Source: Polyangiaceae bacterium (lineage in GTDB: Bacteria; Myxococcota_A; Polyangia; Polyangiales; Polyangiaceae). From it: DNA of 64,000 nucleotides. Position 1 is the stretch's first letter. Each line of letters starts with the position of its first letter. Of the stretch, positions 41,286 through 50,037 are shown piece by piece. The position numbers and the translations under genes are program-made. The stretch spans positions 248,001 through 312,000 of the forward strand of contig JACKEA010000009.1 in NCBI GenBank assembly GCA_020633235.1, in the 5' to 3' direction. The notes beneath the pieces were generated by a model that made no database searches, was not told the origin of the DNA, and was given only the letters and a program-made list of their open reading frames with translations.

Positions 41286-41348
41286 ACCTCCTCGCGACGG
41301 GCAGCGCGCCGCACTCTCGCCGACCTCCTCGCGACGGGCAGCGCGCCG
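41286..41348. repeat. 26-bp direct repeat pair in an intergenic gap
   Basis: ACCTCCTCGCGACGGGCAGC... occurs identically at 41286-41311 and 41323-41348, with 37 bp from start to start. The gap 41273-41553 lies between the convergent osmC and N-formylglutamate genes. Apart from these repeats I see no gene or clear regulatory site in it. Confidence 0.8.
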
Positions 41349-41553
41349 AACCAACACCCTTGGCATTTGGATGTTGGCTCGGCGCGAACCCCGTCGCGTT
41401 GCCAACGGCGCTGGCCAGCTCTGGCACACGCGTTGGCACAGCTCGGCAAGGTCAGCTCGAATTTCGCGCCCATCACGTCGGGCACGCTCTTTGCGTAGTG
41501 GGGGAGGGATCCGATGTACGCGCCTTCCGCCCTGCGTCAGGTCTCGTCGCGCT

Positions 41554-42294
41554 CTAACCGAACACGGTGTGGAGCGCGGCGACGAGCTTCTGGCGGACGG
41601 TGGCTTCCACGGCGAGATCCTGGCGCACCTCCAGCTCCGCGGTGCGGCGGCCGTGGGCGCGGGCGTGCAGATCCGGCGAGTACATCATGCCGGCCTTGCC
41701 GGAGTAGGGCTCGTTGAGGCCCACCAGTAGGCCCTGGGCCTCGATGGCGGCTTTCATCTTCAGGGCGAGCTTCTCGTCTTGGTCGTAGAGCACGCCCACT
41801 TCCAAGGTGCGCGGCTCACCTTCGTACACCGGCGTGAAGGTGTGCACCGCCACGATGGACGCCTTCGGCGTCTCGCCCACGATGCGATCCACGGCGGCGT
41901 GGTACGGGGCGTACAGCCGCTCGAGGCGCTCGGCACGATCCGAAGGCGACAGCGCGCGGTTCATTTCCACGAGGTGGCCTTCCGCTTGGCTCCGGAACAG
42001 CGTGTCGGAGTCCATCGGGCGGTTGGGATCCACCAGCAGACGGCTGAAGCGCGCCAGCACGGCAGGGGCGCCCAGGGCATCCCCCAGCTCCCGTGCCAGG
42101 TCCGAAGCACCGATGTCGTAGGCCCAGTGGGTGCCCACGAGCCAGCGATCCGCCATCGGCCACTCCCACGGCTCCGGTAGTCGCTCGGAGGCATGCTCGC
42201 AGGTGATGACGATGGGCGCGTTGTCGCGCCCGGCCACGACCTCTACGGCGTCTTCCAGACGAATTTCCACCCCCGGCGCGTGCCATGGCGCCAC
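41554..42294 (-). CDS. N-formylglutamate amidohydrolase-like protein
   Basis: The 246-residue protein has the family motifs PIVITCEHASERLPEPW (about 27-43), GTHWAYDIGASDLARELG, ARFSRLLVDPNRP and VAVHTFTPVYEG. Glu and His residues in the CEHAS and HTF motifs are expected zinc ligands. The enzyme type hydrolyses N-formyl-L-glutamate in histidine breakdown, but many genomic homologues stand alone, as here, and their substrate is unproven. It is preceded by the TolB-like lipoprotein in the same direction, with 46 bp between them. Confidence 0.85.
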   Translation of the reverse strand: MAPWHAPGVEIRLEDAVEVVAGRDNAPIVITCEHASERLPEPWEWPMADRWLVGTHWAYDIGASDLARELGDALGAPAVLARFSRLLVDPNRPMDSDTLFRSQAEGHLVEMNRALSPSDRAERLERLYAPYHAAVDRIVGETPKASIVAVHTFTPVYEGEPRTLEVGVLYDQDEKLALKMKAAIEAQGLLVGLNEPYSGKAGMMYSPDLHARAHGRRTAELEVRQDLAVEATVRQKLVAALHTVFG

Positions 42295-42340
42295 CCGCGC
42301 CGCAACGCCGAGGCGATTGCGGCGCGGGCGAGCCAGCGTT

Positions 42341-43963
42341 TCACGGCACGGCGACGATGTTGAAGATGTCTCCGCCGCTGACGACGCCCTGGTCGACGAG
42401 AGACGACGCCGTCTGATCCGCCGTCGTGAGATCCGTCGTCGAATACAGCTCCGTGTCGTTGTTCACGGCGAGGTCGCCGCGGACGAACAGGCGCTTGGAG
42501 TCGGACGAGAACTGTACGTCGTTCGCGTCCTGGTTGTTGCCCGGCGAGTCGAAGATGCGCACGCCGCCGGCGGTGCCGGAGGTAGGCAACACGAAGACCG
42601 AGTAGTCGTTGTCCCCGTCTCCGCTGTTCACGATCCAATCCGCGACCGTCGCCAGCATACTCTCGTCAGGACTCCATACGAGGGGTGAAGTCTCGAAGAT
42701 GTTGGGGCCATTGGTCCCACTGGGCGCTCCGCTCTGCATCGCCGAGACGAGCTGAGCGGTTGCCGCCCCAGTCAGAGACAGGACGTAGACCTCACCCAGA
42801 TTCGCAGTAGGCGCGTCCGCGGAGAACGCGATCTTGGTACCGGACGGCGACATCGCAAAAACTCCGATGGCCGCCTCACCGCCGCCGTTGGTGAGGTTCG
42901 TACCACCAACCTGTGCGCGACTGCTGCCGTCCTTGTTCACCGAGTAGAGTCGGTAGAGGCCGCCAAAGTTGCTGGTGAAGTACAGCTTGTCGGCGGAATC
43001 GAAGGCGAGCGTCGAGCCCACGTCCCCGTTCGCTCCGAGCTCCGCCTGGGTAACGATCTCCACGGGCGCCGGCGTCGTCGCGGAGGAGTCCACGGTCCAC
43101 AGGCCGAACACGTTGTCCGTCACCAGATCCCCGGTGTAGGCGATCGTCTTGTTGTCTGCTGCCCACGCCAGATGGCTCACGCCCTGTGCTGCAGCGGTGG
43201 ATGCTGGGCTCAACAGTTTTGGCGTCGAAGTGCCGGTAACCGGCACGACGTAGAGGTTCTGGCCACCGTCAGCGGTCTCCAAACTGCCGGTGAAGCCCAC
43301 CCAGTTTCCGTCCTTCGAGAAGACGGGATTGCTGATGACGCGCCCCACGGCCGGGGCAGTGGCCACGGTCACACCATTGTTGCCTGAAGCGTCGTAGATG
43401 ATGAGCTTCGCCGGATCCGTGGCGGTGTCCGTGCCGGCCACCGCGATCTTGGAGCCATCCGCGGACACCGCGAGCCCATCGATGCCGTCACCACCCATTC
43501 CTGCCAGGGTCAGCGTCTGAGCACCACCGGGGTAGCTGACGGCACCAACGTTGTAGGTACCGTTGGTGGCGAAGTCGCCCTGGAAGTACACCGAAGGCGA
43601 CGCGCCTGTAGAGCCCGCCGCACCGGCCGCACCGGCCGCGCCGCCGCTACCGGCCGCGCCCGCAGCACCACCGCTACCGGCCGCGCCCGCCACGCCGCCG
43701 CTTCCGGCGACGCCGCCCGTGCCGCCGGTCGCGCCGGTGCCACCGCTACCACCCGTAGCGCCCGTACCTCCGCTGCCGCCGGTGGCTCCGGTACCTCCAC
43801 CGAAGCCGCCCGTTCCGCCCACTCCGCCGAAGCCACCAGTGGCGCCCGAGCCTCCCGAGCCTCCGCCGCCATTGCTGTCGTCGCTTCCGCAAGCAACGAG
43901 CTGAGCTGAACAGAACACGACCGCCGCCAGGGCAGTCGACCATCTCGGCATGCGTGAGTTCAT
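42341..43963 (-). CDS. TolB/PD40-like lipoprotein with long Gly-rich linker
   Basis: The 540-residue protein has a lipobox (AQLVACGSDD), then about 85 residues of GGSGGTGG/GAAGSGG-type low complexity. A beta-propeller-like domain with repeated PD40/WD40-like motifs follows (GLAVSADGSKIAVAG, NPVFSKDGNWVGF, AMSPSGTKIAFSADA, PLVWSPDESMLATVADW). Such proteins are secreted and usually lack catalytic residues. AAGGA precedes ATG 43963. The low-complexity linker is probably surface-exposed and its length probably varies between strains. Function is unknown. Confidence 0.78.
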   Translation of the reverse strand: MNSRMPRWSTALAAVVFCSAQLVACGSDDSNGGGGSGGSGATGGFGGVGGTGGFGGGTGATGGSGGTGATGGSGGTGATGGTGGVAGSGGVAGAAGSGGAAGAAGSGGAAGAAGAAGSTGASPSVYFQGDFATNGTYNVGAVSYPGGAQTLTLAGMGGDGIDGLAVSADGSKIAVAGTDTATDPAKLIIYDASGNNGVTVATAPAVGRVISNPVFSKDGNWVGFTGSLETADGGQNLYVVPVTGTSTPKLLSPASTAAAQGVSHLAWAADNKTIAYTGDLVTDNVFGLWTVDSSATTPAPVEIVTQAELGANGDVGSTLAFDSADKLYFTSNFGGLYRLYSVNKDGSSRAQVGGTNLTNGGGEAAIGVFAMSPSGTKIAFSADAPTANLGEVYVLSLTGAATAQLVSAMQSGAPSGTNGPNIFETSPLVWSPDESMLATVADWIVNSGDGDNDYSVFVLPTSGTAGGVRIFDSPGNNQDANDVQFSSDSKRLFVRGDLAVNNDTELYSTTDLTTADQTASSLVDQGVVSGGDIFNIVAVP

Positions 43964-44255
43964 GACAAGTCCTTTCTTGGGGGCACCAAGCACCACTCCC
44001 GGCCTTGGCGGCTACCACCCTGGCCCGCGTTCGGCAACCGCTTCAAGGTGACGAAATCGCGCAGCCTGTGCGCGCGGTGCTCCGCTTTCCGCTGCTACTG
44101 CGATCCCTCAGCGCGCCGGTTGCCGCCCGCCCTGCGTTGATCTACTTCCCTGGCGCTTTTTCTCCTCCCGTGGCGCTGCCACCCGAGGGGTGAGGCACAA
44201 CGGATGTTGGGCGCCGAGCGCGGCCCGAGCGCCCAGAGACAGAAAGGTTTTTCCA
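43964..44255. other. Divergent intergenic region before mdh
   Basis: These 292 bp separate the reverse TolB-like gene from mdh. They should hold both promoters, but I see no clear consensus boxes. The T-rich stretch near 44158-44163 and AGAAAGG before the mdh ATG are the only notable elements. Confidence 0.5.
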
Positions 44256-45194
44256 ATGGCACGAAGGAAGATCGGTCTCATCGGCGCGGGCAACATCGGC
44301 GGCGAGCTCGCCAACCTGTGCTTGACCAAGCAACTCGGCGACGTGGTGCTGTTCGACATTCCGGCGAAAGAGAAGTTCGCGCAGGGCAAGGCGCTGGACC
44401 TCGAGCAATCCAGCTCCGTCTCCGGCGCGGATGGGAAGGTCACCGGCAGCAGCAACTGGGCAGACCTCGCCGGCGCCGACGTGCTCATCATCACGGCCGG
44501 CATTCCCCGTAAGCCGGGTCAGAGCCGTGACGACCTGGTGGGCACCAACCTGCCGATCATTCGTGACGTCGCGGACAACGCCAAGAAGCACTGCCCCAAG
44601 GCGTTCACCATCGTGATCAGCAACCCGCTGGACGCCATGGTGTACGAGTTCAAGCGCCGCACCGGCAAGCCCGGCGCAGAGGTCGTGGGCATGGCCGGCA
44701 TGCTGGACAGCGCTCGTTTCAACCTGTTCCTGGCGCGAGAGCTGGGCGTGAGCGTGAAGGACGTGCGCTCCATGGTGCTCGGCGGCCATGGAGACGACAT
44801 GGTGCCGCTGCTCTCCTACTGCACCGTCAACGGCGTGCCCCTGCAGCAGCTGATCGACAAGGAAAAGCTGGACGCAATCGTGGCCCGCACCCGCAAGGGC
44901 GGCGGCGAAATCGTGGGCCTGATGGGCACCAGTGCCTTCTACGCGCCGGCGGCGGCCGCGGTGGCCATGGCGGAAGCCTACCTCTACGACCAGAAGCGGC
45001 TCATGCCCTGTGCCGCCTACTTGGAAGGCGAGTACGGCTACAAGGACATGTACATGGGCGTGCCGGTCGTCATCGGTGCCGGCGGCGTGGAGAAGATCGT
45101 CCAGGCAGAGCTCACCGCGGAAGAGAAGGCCATGCTCGAGAAGAGCGCGGCCAGCGTGCAGAGCGTCGTGGACGTGGTGAAGAAGTCTTCCTGA
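44256..45194 (+). CDS. mdh: Malate dehydrogenase
   Basis: The 312-residue enzyme interconverts malate and oxaloacetate with NAD+. It belongs to the lactate-dehydrogenase-like MDH group. The NAD motif is GLIGAGNIGGELA (8-20) and substrate arginines are Arg85 and Arg91 in IPRKPGQSR and Arg154 in MLDSARFNLFLA. The catalytic His178 is in LGGHGDDMVPL. Arg85 followed by Lys is the malate-specific pattern. ATG at 44256 follows AGAAAGG; the longer frame to 44190 lacks support. A strong hairpin terminator lies just downstream. It stands alone, not with the sucCD genes 16 kb away. Confidence 0.96.
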   Translation: MARRKIGLIGAGNIGGELANLCLTKQLGDVVLFDIPAKEKFAQGKALDLEQSSSVSGADGKVTGSSNWADLAGADVLIITAGIPRKPGQSRDDLVGTNLPIIRDVADNAKKHCPKAFTIVISNPLDAMVYEFKRRTGKPGAEVVGMAGMLDSARFNLFLARELGVSVKDVRSMVLGGHGDDMVPLLSYCTVNGVPLQQLIDKEKLDAIVARTRKGGGEIVGLMGTSAFYAPAAAAVAMAEAYLYDQKRLMPCAAYLEGEYGYKDMYMGVPVVIGAGGVEKIVQAELTAEEKAMLEKSAASVQSVVDVVKKSS

Positions 45195-45214
45195 GGCTCT
45201 TCGCCCGTGCGATC

Positions 45215-45246
45215 GCGGCCGCTCACCCTTCGGGGCGAGCGGCCGC
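45215..45246 (+). terminator. Strong bidirectional hairpin after mdh
   Basis: GCGGCCGCTC (45215-45224) pairs perfectly with GAGCGGCCGC (45237-45246); inner CCC/GGG can extend the stem. It lies 20 bp after the mdh stop and 2 bp before the stop of the convergent DUF155 gene, so it can serve both. No T-run follows. Confidence 0.65.
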
Positions 45247-45248
45247 CA

Positions 45249-46028
45249 TCATTTCAGCTGCACCAAGCTGAGGCCGATCTCGATCACGATCAGCCCCACG
45301 ATGGCGGCTTCCAACAGAACCAATCGGCGGTCCCGCGCGATGTCCAGCACCAGGCCCAGGGTTTCCTGCACGCTCCCGAGCTTGGCCTCGAGCGCCGCGT
45401 AGCGATCCGAGAGATCGAACTCGTCGCGCAGGTCGTCGTAGATGCGATCCATCTCCGGGTCGTCCCAAGTCGCGTCCGGCTTGTCCAGCAGGTGCAGCAC
45501 GGAGATCACGTCCGTGCGCGTGCTGACCGCCTCCGCCATGAAGCGATGCAATCGGCGGGTGCTGAGGGACATCGTGCCGCGCTGTTCGAGCCGCGCGACT
45601 TCCGCCCGCGTGCGCTCGAACAACTGCTCGATGACCCGCTCGTAGTATTCCATCGCCGCGCTCTGAGCCACGGTCAGGGCCACGATGCCTGCCCGCGCCG
45701 GCGTCAGCCGGTCCACGGTGAGCACGCCCCCCTGCATGGCGCTGACGGCGCCCGCCACCTCACGAACGACCAGCTCTTCGCAATCGAGGTGCTTCGTCAG
45801 CGAAGGACGGAGTGTGCTCAGGCGGCGCAGCTCCGCGTCCCGATGCTCCCGTGGAACATCACGAAACACCACGGCTCCGAAGGCGAAGGCGAACACCTCA
45901 CCCTGGTACAATGCCGCTCTACGTTCGTGCGGCGGCCCCTTGGCTTCGGGGAAGAGCAGACCGAGCTCCTTGGGCGGCAGCGCGTCTTCGAAGGCGACAG
46001 CGAAGAACCCGTGGCTGTGTTCCGACAT
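45249..46028 (-). CDS. RMD1/YagE-family (DUF155) protein
   Basis: The 259-residue protein matches the DUF155 (RMND1/Rmd1) family. It has an N-terminal GEVFAFAFGAVVFRDVP segment, a long helical region including EYYERVIEQLFERTRAEVARL, and a C-terminal single membrane helix (LEAAIVGLIVIEIGLSLVQL). Mitochondrial members help translation; the bacterial role is unknown. The C-terminal membrane helix predicts inner-membrane anchoring with the bulk in the cytosol. It is divergent from the CBS-domain gene across 70 bp. Confidence 0.85.
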   Translation of the reverse strand: MSEHSHGFFAVAFEDALPPKELGLLFPEAKGPPHERRAALYQGEVFAFAFGAVVFRDVPREHRDAELRRLSTLRPSLTKHLDCEELVVREVAGAVSAMQGGVLTVDRLTPARAGIVALTVAQSAAMEYYERVIEQLFERTRAEVARLEQRGTMSLSTRRLHRFMAEAVSTRTDVISVLHLLDKPDATWDDPEMDRIYDDLRDEFDLSDRYAALEAKLGSVQETLGLVLDIARDRRLVLLEAAIVGLIVIEIGLSLVQLK

Positions 46029-46052
46029 TCAGCGATGAAGGTAGGTCTCGTT

Positions 46053-46068
46053 CGTACACCGCGGTACG
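46053..46068. promoter_or_regulatory. Possible palindromic operator between DUF155 and CBS genes
   Basis: CGTAC-N6-GTACG lies centrally in the 70-bp divergent gap and contains the palindrome ACCGCGGT. No regulator is identified, so this is a weak call. Confidence 0.25.
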
Positions 46069-46098
46069 CCCCTCACTGCTCGAAATCATGGAGGCACA

Positions 46099-46596
46099 GT
46101 GCATCGAGTCACCTTCGACCCGAACATCTGTCATTCATGGTCCATGCACTCGGCGGTGAACAAGTCGGTCATCACCATCAAGGAAACCGAATCGGCCTTG
46201 GCGGCCGCTCGCTTGATGAAGGAGACCGAAACTGGATGTCTGCTGGTCGTGGACGGCGACGGCAAGCTGACCGGGATCCTCACCGGACGTGATCTGGTGC
46301 TCAACATCCTGGCGCCGAACGAGAAGGCAGAAGAGCTGCGAGTGAAGCAGGTGATGACCCGCCAGCCGATGACTGCGCGCGTGGATCAGGTGTCCCTCCG
46401 GGAGCTCGCCAAGACGCTGGGCCGCGGTCGCGTGCGGCGGCTGCCCGTGGTGGACGCCGCCAATCGCCCGGTGGGGATCATCACGCTGGAGGACATGCTG
46501 GTGCACTCCGCGGACGTGCTGCACTCCTGCGCCGCCGCGGTCTCCCCCTATCTCACCGTGGCGCGGCTTCGCTCCGCGAGCATTCACCGCGATTAG
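46099..46596 (+). CDS. CBS-domain pair protein
   Basis: The 165-residue protein consists of two CBS motifs (about 22-75 and 88-140), with GCLLVVDGDGKLTGILTGRDL and RRLPVVDAANRPVGIITLEDML as the signatures. Such pairs bind adenosyl nucleotides and act as energy or ligand sensors for a partner. GTG at 46099 is chosen because GGAGG lies 4 bases upstream; ATG at 46144 has no ribosome site. The target partner is not obvious from its neighbours. Confidence 0.85.
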   Translation: MHRVTFDPNICHSWSMHSAVNKSVITIKETESALAAARLMKETETGCLLVVDGDGKLTGILTGRDLVLNILAPNEKAEELRVKQVMTRQPMTARVDQVSLRELAKTLGRGRVRRLPVVDAANRPVGIITLEDMLVHSADVLHSCAAAVSPYLTVARLRSASIHRD

Positions 46597-46600
46597 CAGT

Positions 46601-47878
46601 TCACTTCACGATCGTGGTGCAGCCGAACTGCACCGCTATCTCCACGTTGCCGGTCTTCACGCCCGCCTGCTCCGCGAAGTCGCAGGAGCTCGGGCACAGC
46701 ACGACCTTCGTCGGGTTCTGCTCGTCGTCGTAGTACCAGCCGCCGTTCTGGTCGCAGGCGCTGGCCCCCGTCACCTTGAACAGCGTGGTGGTGGTGGCGC
46801 CACCGACGATGCCCACGTTCACCTTCTTGGGGTCGAGCGTGCCGCTGCTGGGCGTGGGCAGTGCGAGCTCACAGGTCAGCTTGGTGTTCTGGCTCACGGC
46901 CTGAGCCACGGCATCGAAGAACGGCGCCCAGGCGCTGGCCCCCGCGCAGATCTGAGCGCGCACGCCTCCGGTCTTCTGTACCAAAGTGGTGTACGTGGGT
47001 CCGGAGCTCGGAGGTGAGCTGCCGCCGGAATACTGGCACTTCACGTTGGGGTCAGAGTCCGAGCCCCAGCCGTACAAGCCGCTGAACACGTAACCGTCGA
47101 ACAGGCCGCCCCAGGACGCGTCCAGGATGCCCGGCGGCAGCGTGGTGGAGTTGAACGGGTCCTTCCCGCCGGTGAAGTTCTCGAAGTCCGTGGGCAACAG
47201 GCGCGAGTTGTCGTCGCTCACCACCACGATGGTCTTGGTGGCCGCGGCGCGCAGCTGGTCCTTCCAAGGCTCTCCGCCTTTCGCTTCCCCGTCGGCGTAG
47301 CCCGCCGTCTGGCCCAGCGTCCCCAAGAACTGCTCCAGCGGCTGCGTGCTGCGAATGTCGATGCTGGACTGGAAATACCGCGGACCGTTGCCGCAGTTCG
47401 CGTCCCCCGCCAGGGGCGGTGGAATGCAGACGCCGTAGCGGTTCGAGCCGCCCACCACCACGGGATTCGTCTTGGTGCGGTAGCTCAGCATGATCACCCG
47501 GTAGTCCAGGCTCTTGCCGGCGATCAGGTTGGCGAAGGCGTTCAGCCCCTTCGTCACTTCGTCGATGGCCGGCTGCATGCTCACGGAGTTGTCGACCACC
47601 CAGATGATGTCGACGGGAAGCAGCTCCGGTGTCGCCTTCTCGGTCACCGTCGCGCAGGCGGCGTCCGGATTGAACGGAGCGTCCGAAGGTGGCGCGTCCA
47701 AACCGGCTTCGTTGATCAAAGCGCCCCCCGTGCCGCCAATCCCGCCACCCCCGGTGCCGCTCTGCCCGCCGGCGTCGTTCGCGACCCCTCCACCAGCACC
47801 GCCCCCACCTCCGGACGCGCTCGCGGCGCACGCGCCCAAGAGCCCCGCCGCAACGGTCCAGAGCAGCACCTTGCCCAT
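46601..47878 (-). CDS. von Willebrand A-domain lipoprotein
   Basis: The 425-residue protein has a lipobox (AAGLLGACAAS), a Gly-rich linker (about 22-55) and a von Willebrand factor A domain starting at VDIIWVVDNSVSM. The MIDAS motif DNSVS should bind a divalent cation. A later TKTIVVVSDDNSR has the second acidic cluster. A C-terminal Cys-rich part (CDQNGGWYYDD ... CPSSCDFAEQAG) completes it. vWA proteins of this kind are secreted adhesins or binding modules in myxobacteria. ATG at 47878 gives the lipoprotein signal; the frame to 47923 adds no feature. Confidence 0.82.
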   Translation of the reverse strand: MGKVLLWTVAAGLLGACAASASGGGGGAGGGVANDAGGQSGTGGGGIGGTGGALINEAGLDAPPSDAPFNPDAACATVTEKATPELLPVDIIWVVDNSVSMQPAIDEVTKGLNAFANLIAGKSLDYRVIMLSYRTKTNPVVVGGSNRYGVCIPPPLAGDANCGNGPRYFQSSIDIRSTQPLEQFLGTLGQTAGYADGEAKGGEPWKDQLRAAATKTIVVVSDDNSRLLPTDFENFTGGKDPFNSTTLPPGILDASWGGLFDGYVFSGLYGWGSDSDPNVKCQYSGGSSPPSSGPTYTTLVQKTGGVRAQICAGASAWAPFFDAVAQAVSQNTKLTCELALPTPSSGTLDPKKVNVGIVGGATTTTLFKVTGASACDQNGGWYYDDEQNPTKVVLCPSSCDFAEQAGVKTGNVEIAVQFGCTTIVK

Positions 47879-47944
47879 CGTCACGAGCGTAGCTCGCCCG
47901 CTGCCGGCGTGCGACACCGTCACGAAGGTGTCACCTACAGTGTC

Positions 47945-48358
47945 CTACCTGCCGCGACGTGCCCAGGCGCTCTTGGGTCGTTCGCGCGCGGGGGCGAAAC
48001 GGCGACGCCAATCGCCGTGACGCAAGCGGCGCCGTGCCCGCGCCTGATCGGCAAAAACCAAATAGGCTTCGGCCTCCGAGCCATCCGCCAACTCCACCGT
48101 CCCCCGGTGAAAGCGTGCAGGGTGATCCGAGTGCTTGTCGCAACGCGACAGGGTTTCGTAGCTCAGCTCGTAGAGCTCGCCGAAGACCTCCGTGTTGCCC
48201 CCCTCCAAGAGCCCCGCCAACGTGTTCAGCTCCACCAAGGTGTACTTCGGCTGCGTCTTCGCGGGGCCGAGGGACTTCGCGTCCGTCAGGAGCTCGTGAT
48301 TCGGCTGCCCTCTGAGGTAGGTGCCGTACACGAACAGGCGAAAGCGCTTGTCGGCCAT
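47945..48358 (-). CDS. Gamma-glutamylcyclotransferase-like (AIG2/GGACT) protein
   Basis: The 137-residue protein begins RLFVYGTYLRGQPNHELL, the family substrate-binding loop. A GELYELSYETLSRCDKHSDHP region lies where active enzymes have LDxxEG with the catalytic Glu. In this copy the position reads K-H-S-D, so the acid may be replaced by Asp or lost. The C-terminal 25 residues are arginine-rich. It is cytosolic by appearance. Activity on gamma-glutamyl amines is doubtful. Confidence 0.72.
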   Translation of the reverse strand: MADKRFRLFVYGTYLRGQPNHELLTDAKSLGPAKTQPKYTLVELNTLAGLLEGGNTEVFGELYELSYETLSRCDKHSDHPARFHRGTVELADGSEAEAYLVFADQARARRRLRHGDWRRRFAPARERPKSAWARRGR

Positions 48359-48367
48359 GTCTTGGAT

Positions 48368-50035
48368 CTACATTGCTCCACAGTCATCGGGAACCACCTT
48401 GTTCCCCTGCCCGCGGGCCACGGACCAGCTGCCTCCCGCCGGAGTGGCGGCGAAGGTCGCCGTGGTCTTGCCCGTCGCAGGCAGGGCCGCTTTCTCCAAT
48501 ACCTGGCCGACGCTGCAGCTCGGCTTCCCTGCGGCACCCAACGTGCAGGGCCCCGTCGCAAGCTCGGTGACGTAGACGCTTCCCGCAACGGCGGAGACGC
48601 TCACCATGCAGGGCGCCTGGATGCGTTCTTTGGAGCGAAAGGTGTAGGAGACGGTGGCCGTGTTGGATCCCAGATCCACGGTGCCGTTCTCCCTCGGCTC
48701 GACGACGCTGATCACCGCCAGCTCCGCATCCGGGATGAACTTGGCGGCGAGCTTCTGTGCGTACTCGATGCGAGCGACGGGATCGAAGTGGCGAACGTCG
48801 CCGTCCACGGTGTCGCTGTACATCCGCATGGTCGATCCCGTAGAGGTGGTCGTCGCAGACGCGGAAGCGGCGCTGCCTCGCGTGCCGCTCCAAAGTCCGA
48901 TGCCGAACGCACCCACGACCACGAGGCCCAGCACCAGCACCAGCGCCAGGGCCAGCGCAGCGCCCAATATCAGCGGCAGCCGCGACTTCGAAGCCGGCGC
49001 CGTGGTGACGAAGGTGCCGGGCGCCGTGGGCGGCGTGAAGGACGCGCGGGGCGTGGGGCGCACGGGCTCTGCCGAGCTCGGATGAATGGACAGCGGCTCG
49101 TAGCTCTGCTCCGGCAGGTAGCGGGCCACTTCTTGAAGAGCGTGGGCCAGCTCCGCAGCGCTCTGGAAGCGAAGCGCCGGGTCCTTCTCGAGAGCGCGAA
49201 GGATCACCTGCTCGTATGCCGGGGGCAGGGTTGGCGCGAGGCGCGTGGGCGGCTCGGGTCGCACCTCGATGTGGTGGCGCAGGATCTCGAACAGCGAGTC
49301 CGCCTCGAAGGGTCGACTGCCCGTGACGGCCTCGTACAGCACCACGCCGAAGGAATAGATGTCGCTGCGGGCGTCTGCCGGGAGGCCGCGGGCTTGCTCC
49401 GGCGACATGTACTGCGGGGTTCCCAGGAGCGACCCGGTGCGAGTGGCGACATCTCCCGCACCGAGCTCCGGCTTGAGCTTGGCAATGCCGAAATCCAGCA
49501 GCTTGACGCGACCGCGGCTGGTGACGAACACGTTGTCCGGCTTCAGATCACGATGGACGATGCCGTGCTGGTGCGCCGCGGACAGCGCATCCAACGCTTC
49601 CACGGCGAGGGTCGTGAACGTGCCCAGCGGGAGGGCGCCGCGCTCGCTGATGTGACCCGAGAGCGGCGCGCCCTCCAGGAACTCCATCACGATGTACGGA
49701 CGCCCGTCGGGCAGCAGCGCGAGATCCAGCACGTTGACGATGGCCTCGTGGCGGATCACGTTGACGGCGCGCGCCTCGGCGAAGAAGCGTTCTACCAACA
49801 CGGGGCTCTCCGCGTGGCTGACGCTGAGCACCTTGAGGGCGACACGGCTGCCGATGCTCGGCTGCACCGCGAGGTACACCACGCCCATGCCGCCCCGACC
49901 GGCCACTTTCGTGATCCGGTAGCTGCCCACCAGCGTTCCGATCAGCGGGTCACTCTCATAAACGAGGACGGTGCCGTCTTCCGTGCAAAACCCGGCGCTA
50001 TCCGCCGAAAATCCGCACTTGGGACACACGAACAT
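48368..50035 (-). CDS. Membrane Ser/Thr protein kinase with zinc ribbon and C-terminal extracytoplasmic domain
   Basis: The 555-residue kinase has an N-terminal zinc-ribbon-like C-x2-C-x9-C. The kinase domain follows, with a P-loop at GRGGMG (47-52), Lys68, the HRD loop VHRDLKPDN with Asp163, DFG at 181-183 and the PEQ region. It then has a Pro/Ser/Thr linker, a membrane helix (about 353-382) and a C-terminal extracytoplasmic part with a distinct fold. The kinase part looks catalytically complete. It follows the second kinase gene by 2 bp, so the two kinases are translated from one message. Confidence 0.92.
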   Translation of the reverse strand: MFVCPKCGFSADSAGFCTEDGTVLVYESDPLIGTLVGSYRITKVAGRGGMGVVYLAVQPSIGSRVALKVLSVSHAESPVLVERFFAEARAVNVIRHEAIVNVLDLALLPDGRPYIVMEFLEGAPLSGHISERGALPLGTFTTLAVEALDALSAAHQHGIVHRDLKPDNVFVTSRGRVKLLDFGIAKLKPELGAGDVATRTGSLLGTPQYMSPEQARGLPADARSDIYSFGVVLYEAVTGSRPFEADSLFEILRHHIEVRPEPPTRLAPTLPPAYEQVILRALEKDPALRFQSAAELAHALQEVARYLPEQSYEPLSIHPSSAEPVRPTPRASFTPPTAPGTFVTTAPASKSRLPLILGAALALALVLVLGLVVVGAFGIGLWSGTRGSAASASATTTSTGSTMRMYSDTVDGDVRHFDPVARIEYAQKLAAKFIPDAELAVISVVEPRENGTVDLGSNTATVSYTFRSKERIQAPCMVSVSAVAGSVYVTELATGPCTLGAAGKPSCSVGQVLEKAALPATGKTTATFAATPAGGSWSVARGQGNKVVPDDCGAM

Positions 50036-50037
50036 GC

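Noticed and set aside
41422..41437. Sigma54-like sequence TGGCACACGCGTTGGC
   Set aside because: The essential -12 GC reads GG, and no gene follows on that strand, since the gap is between convergent genes.
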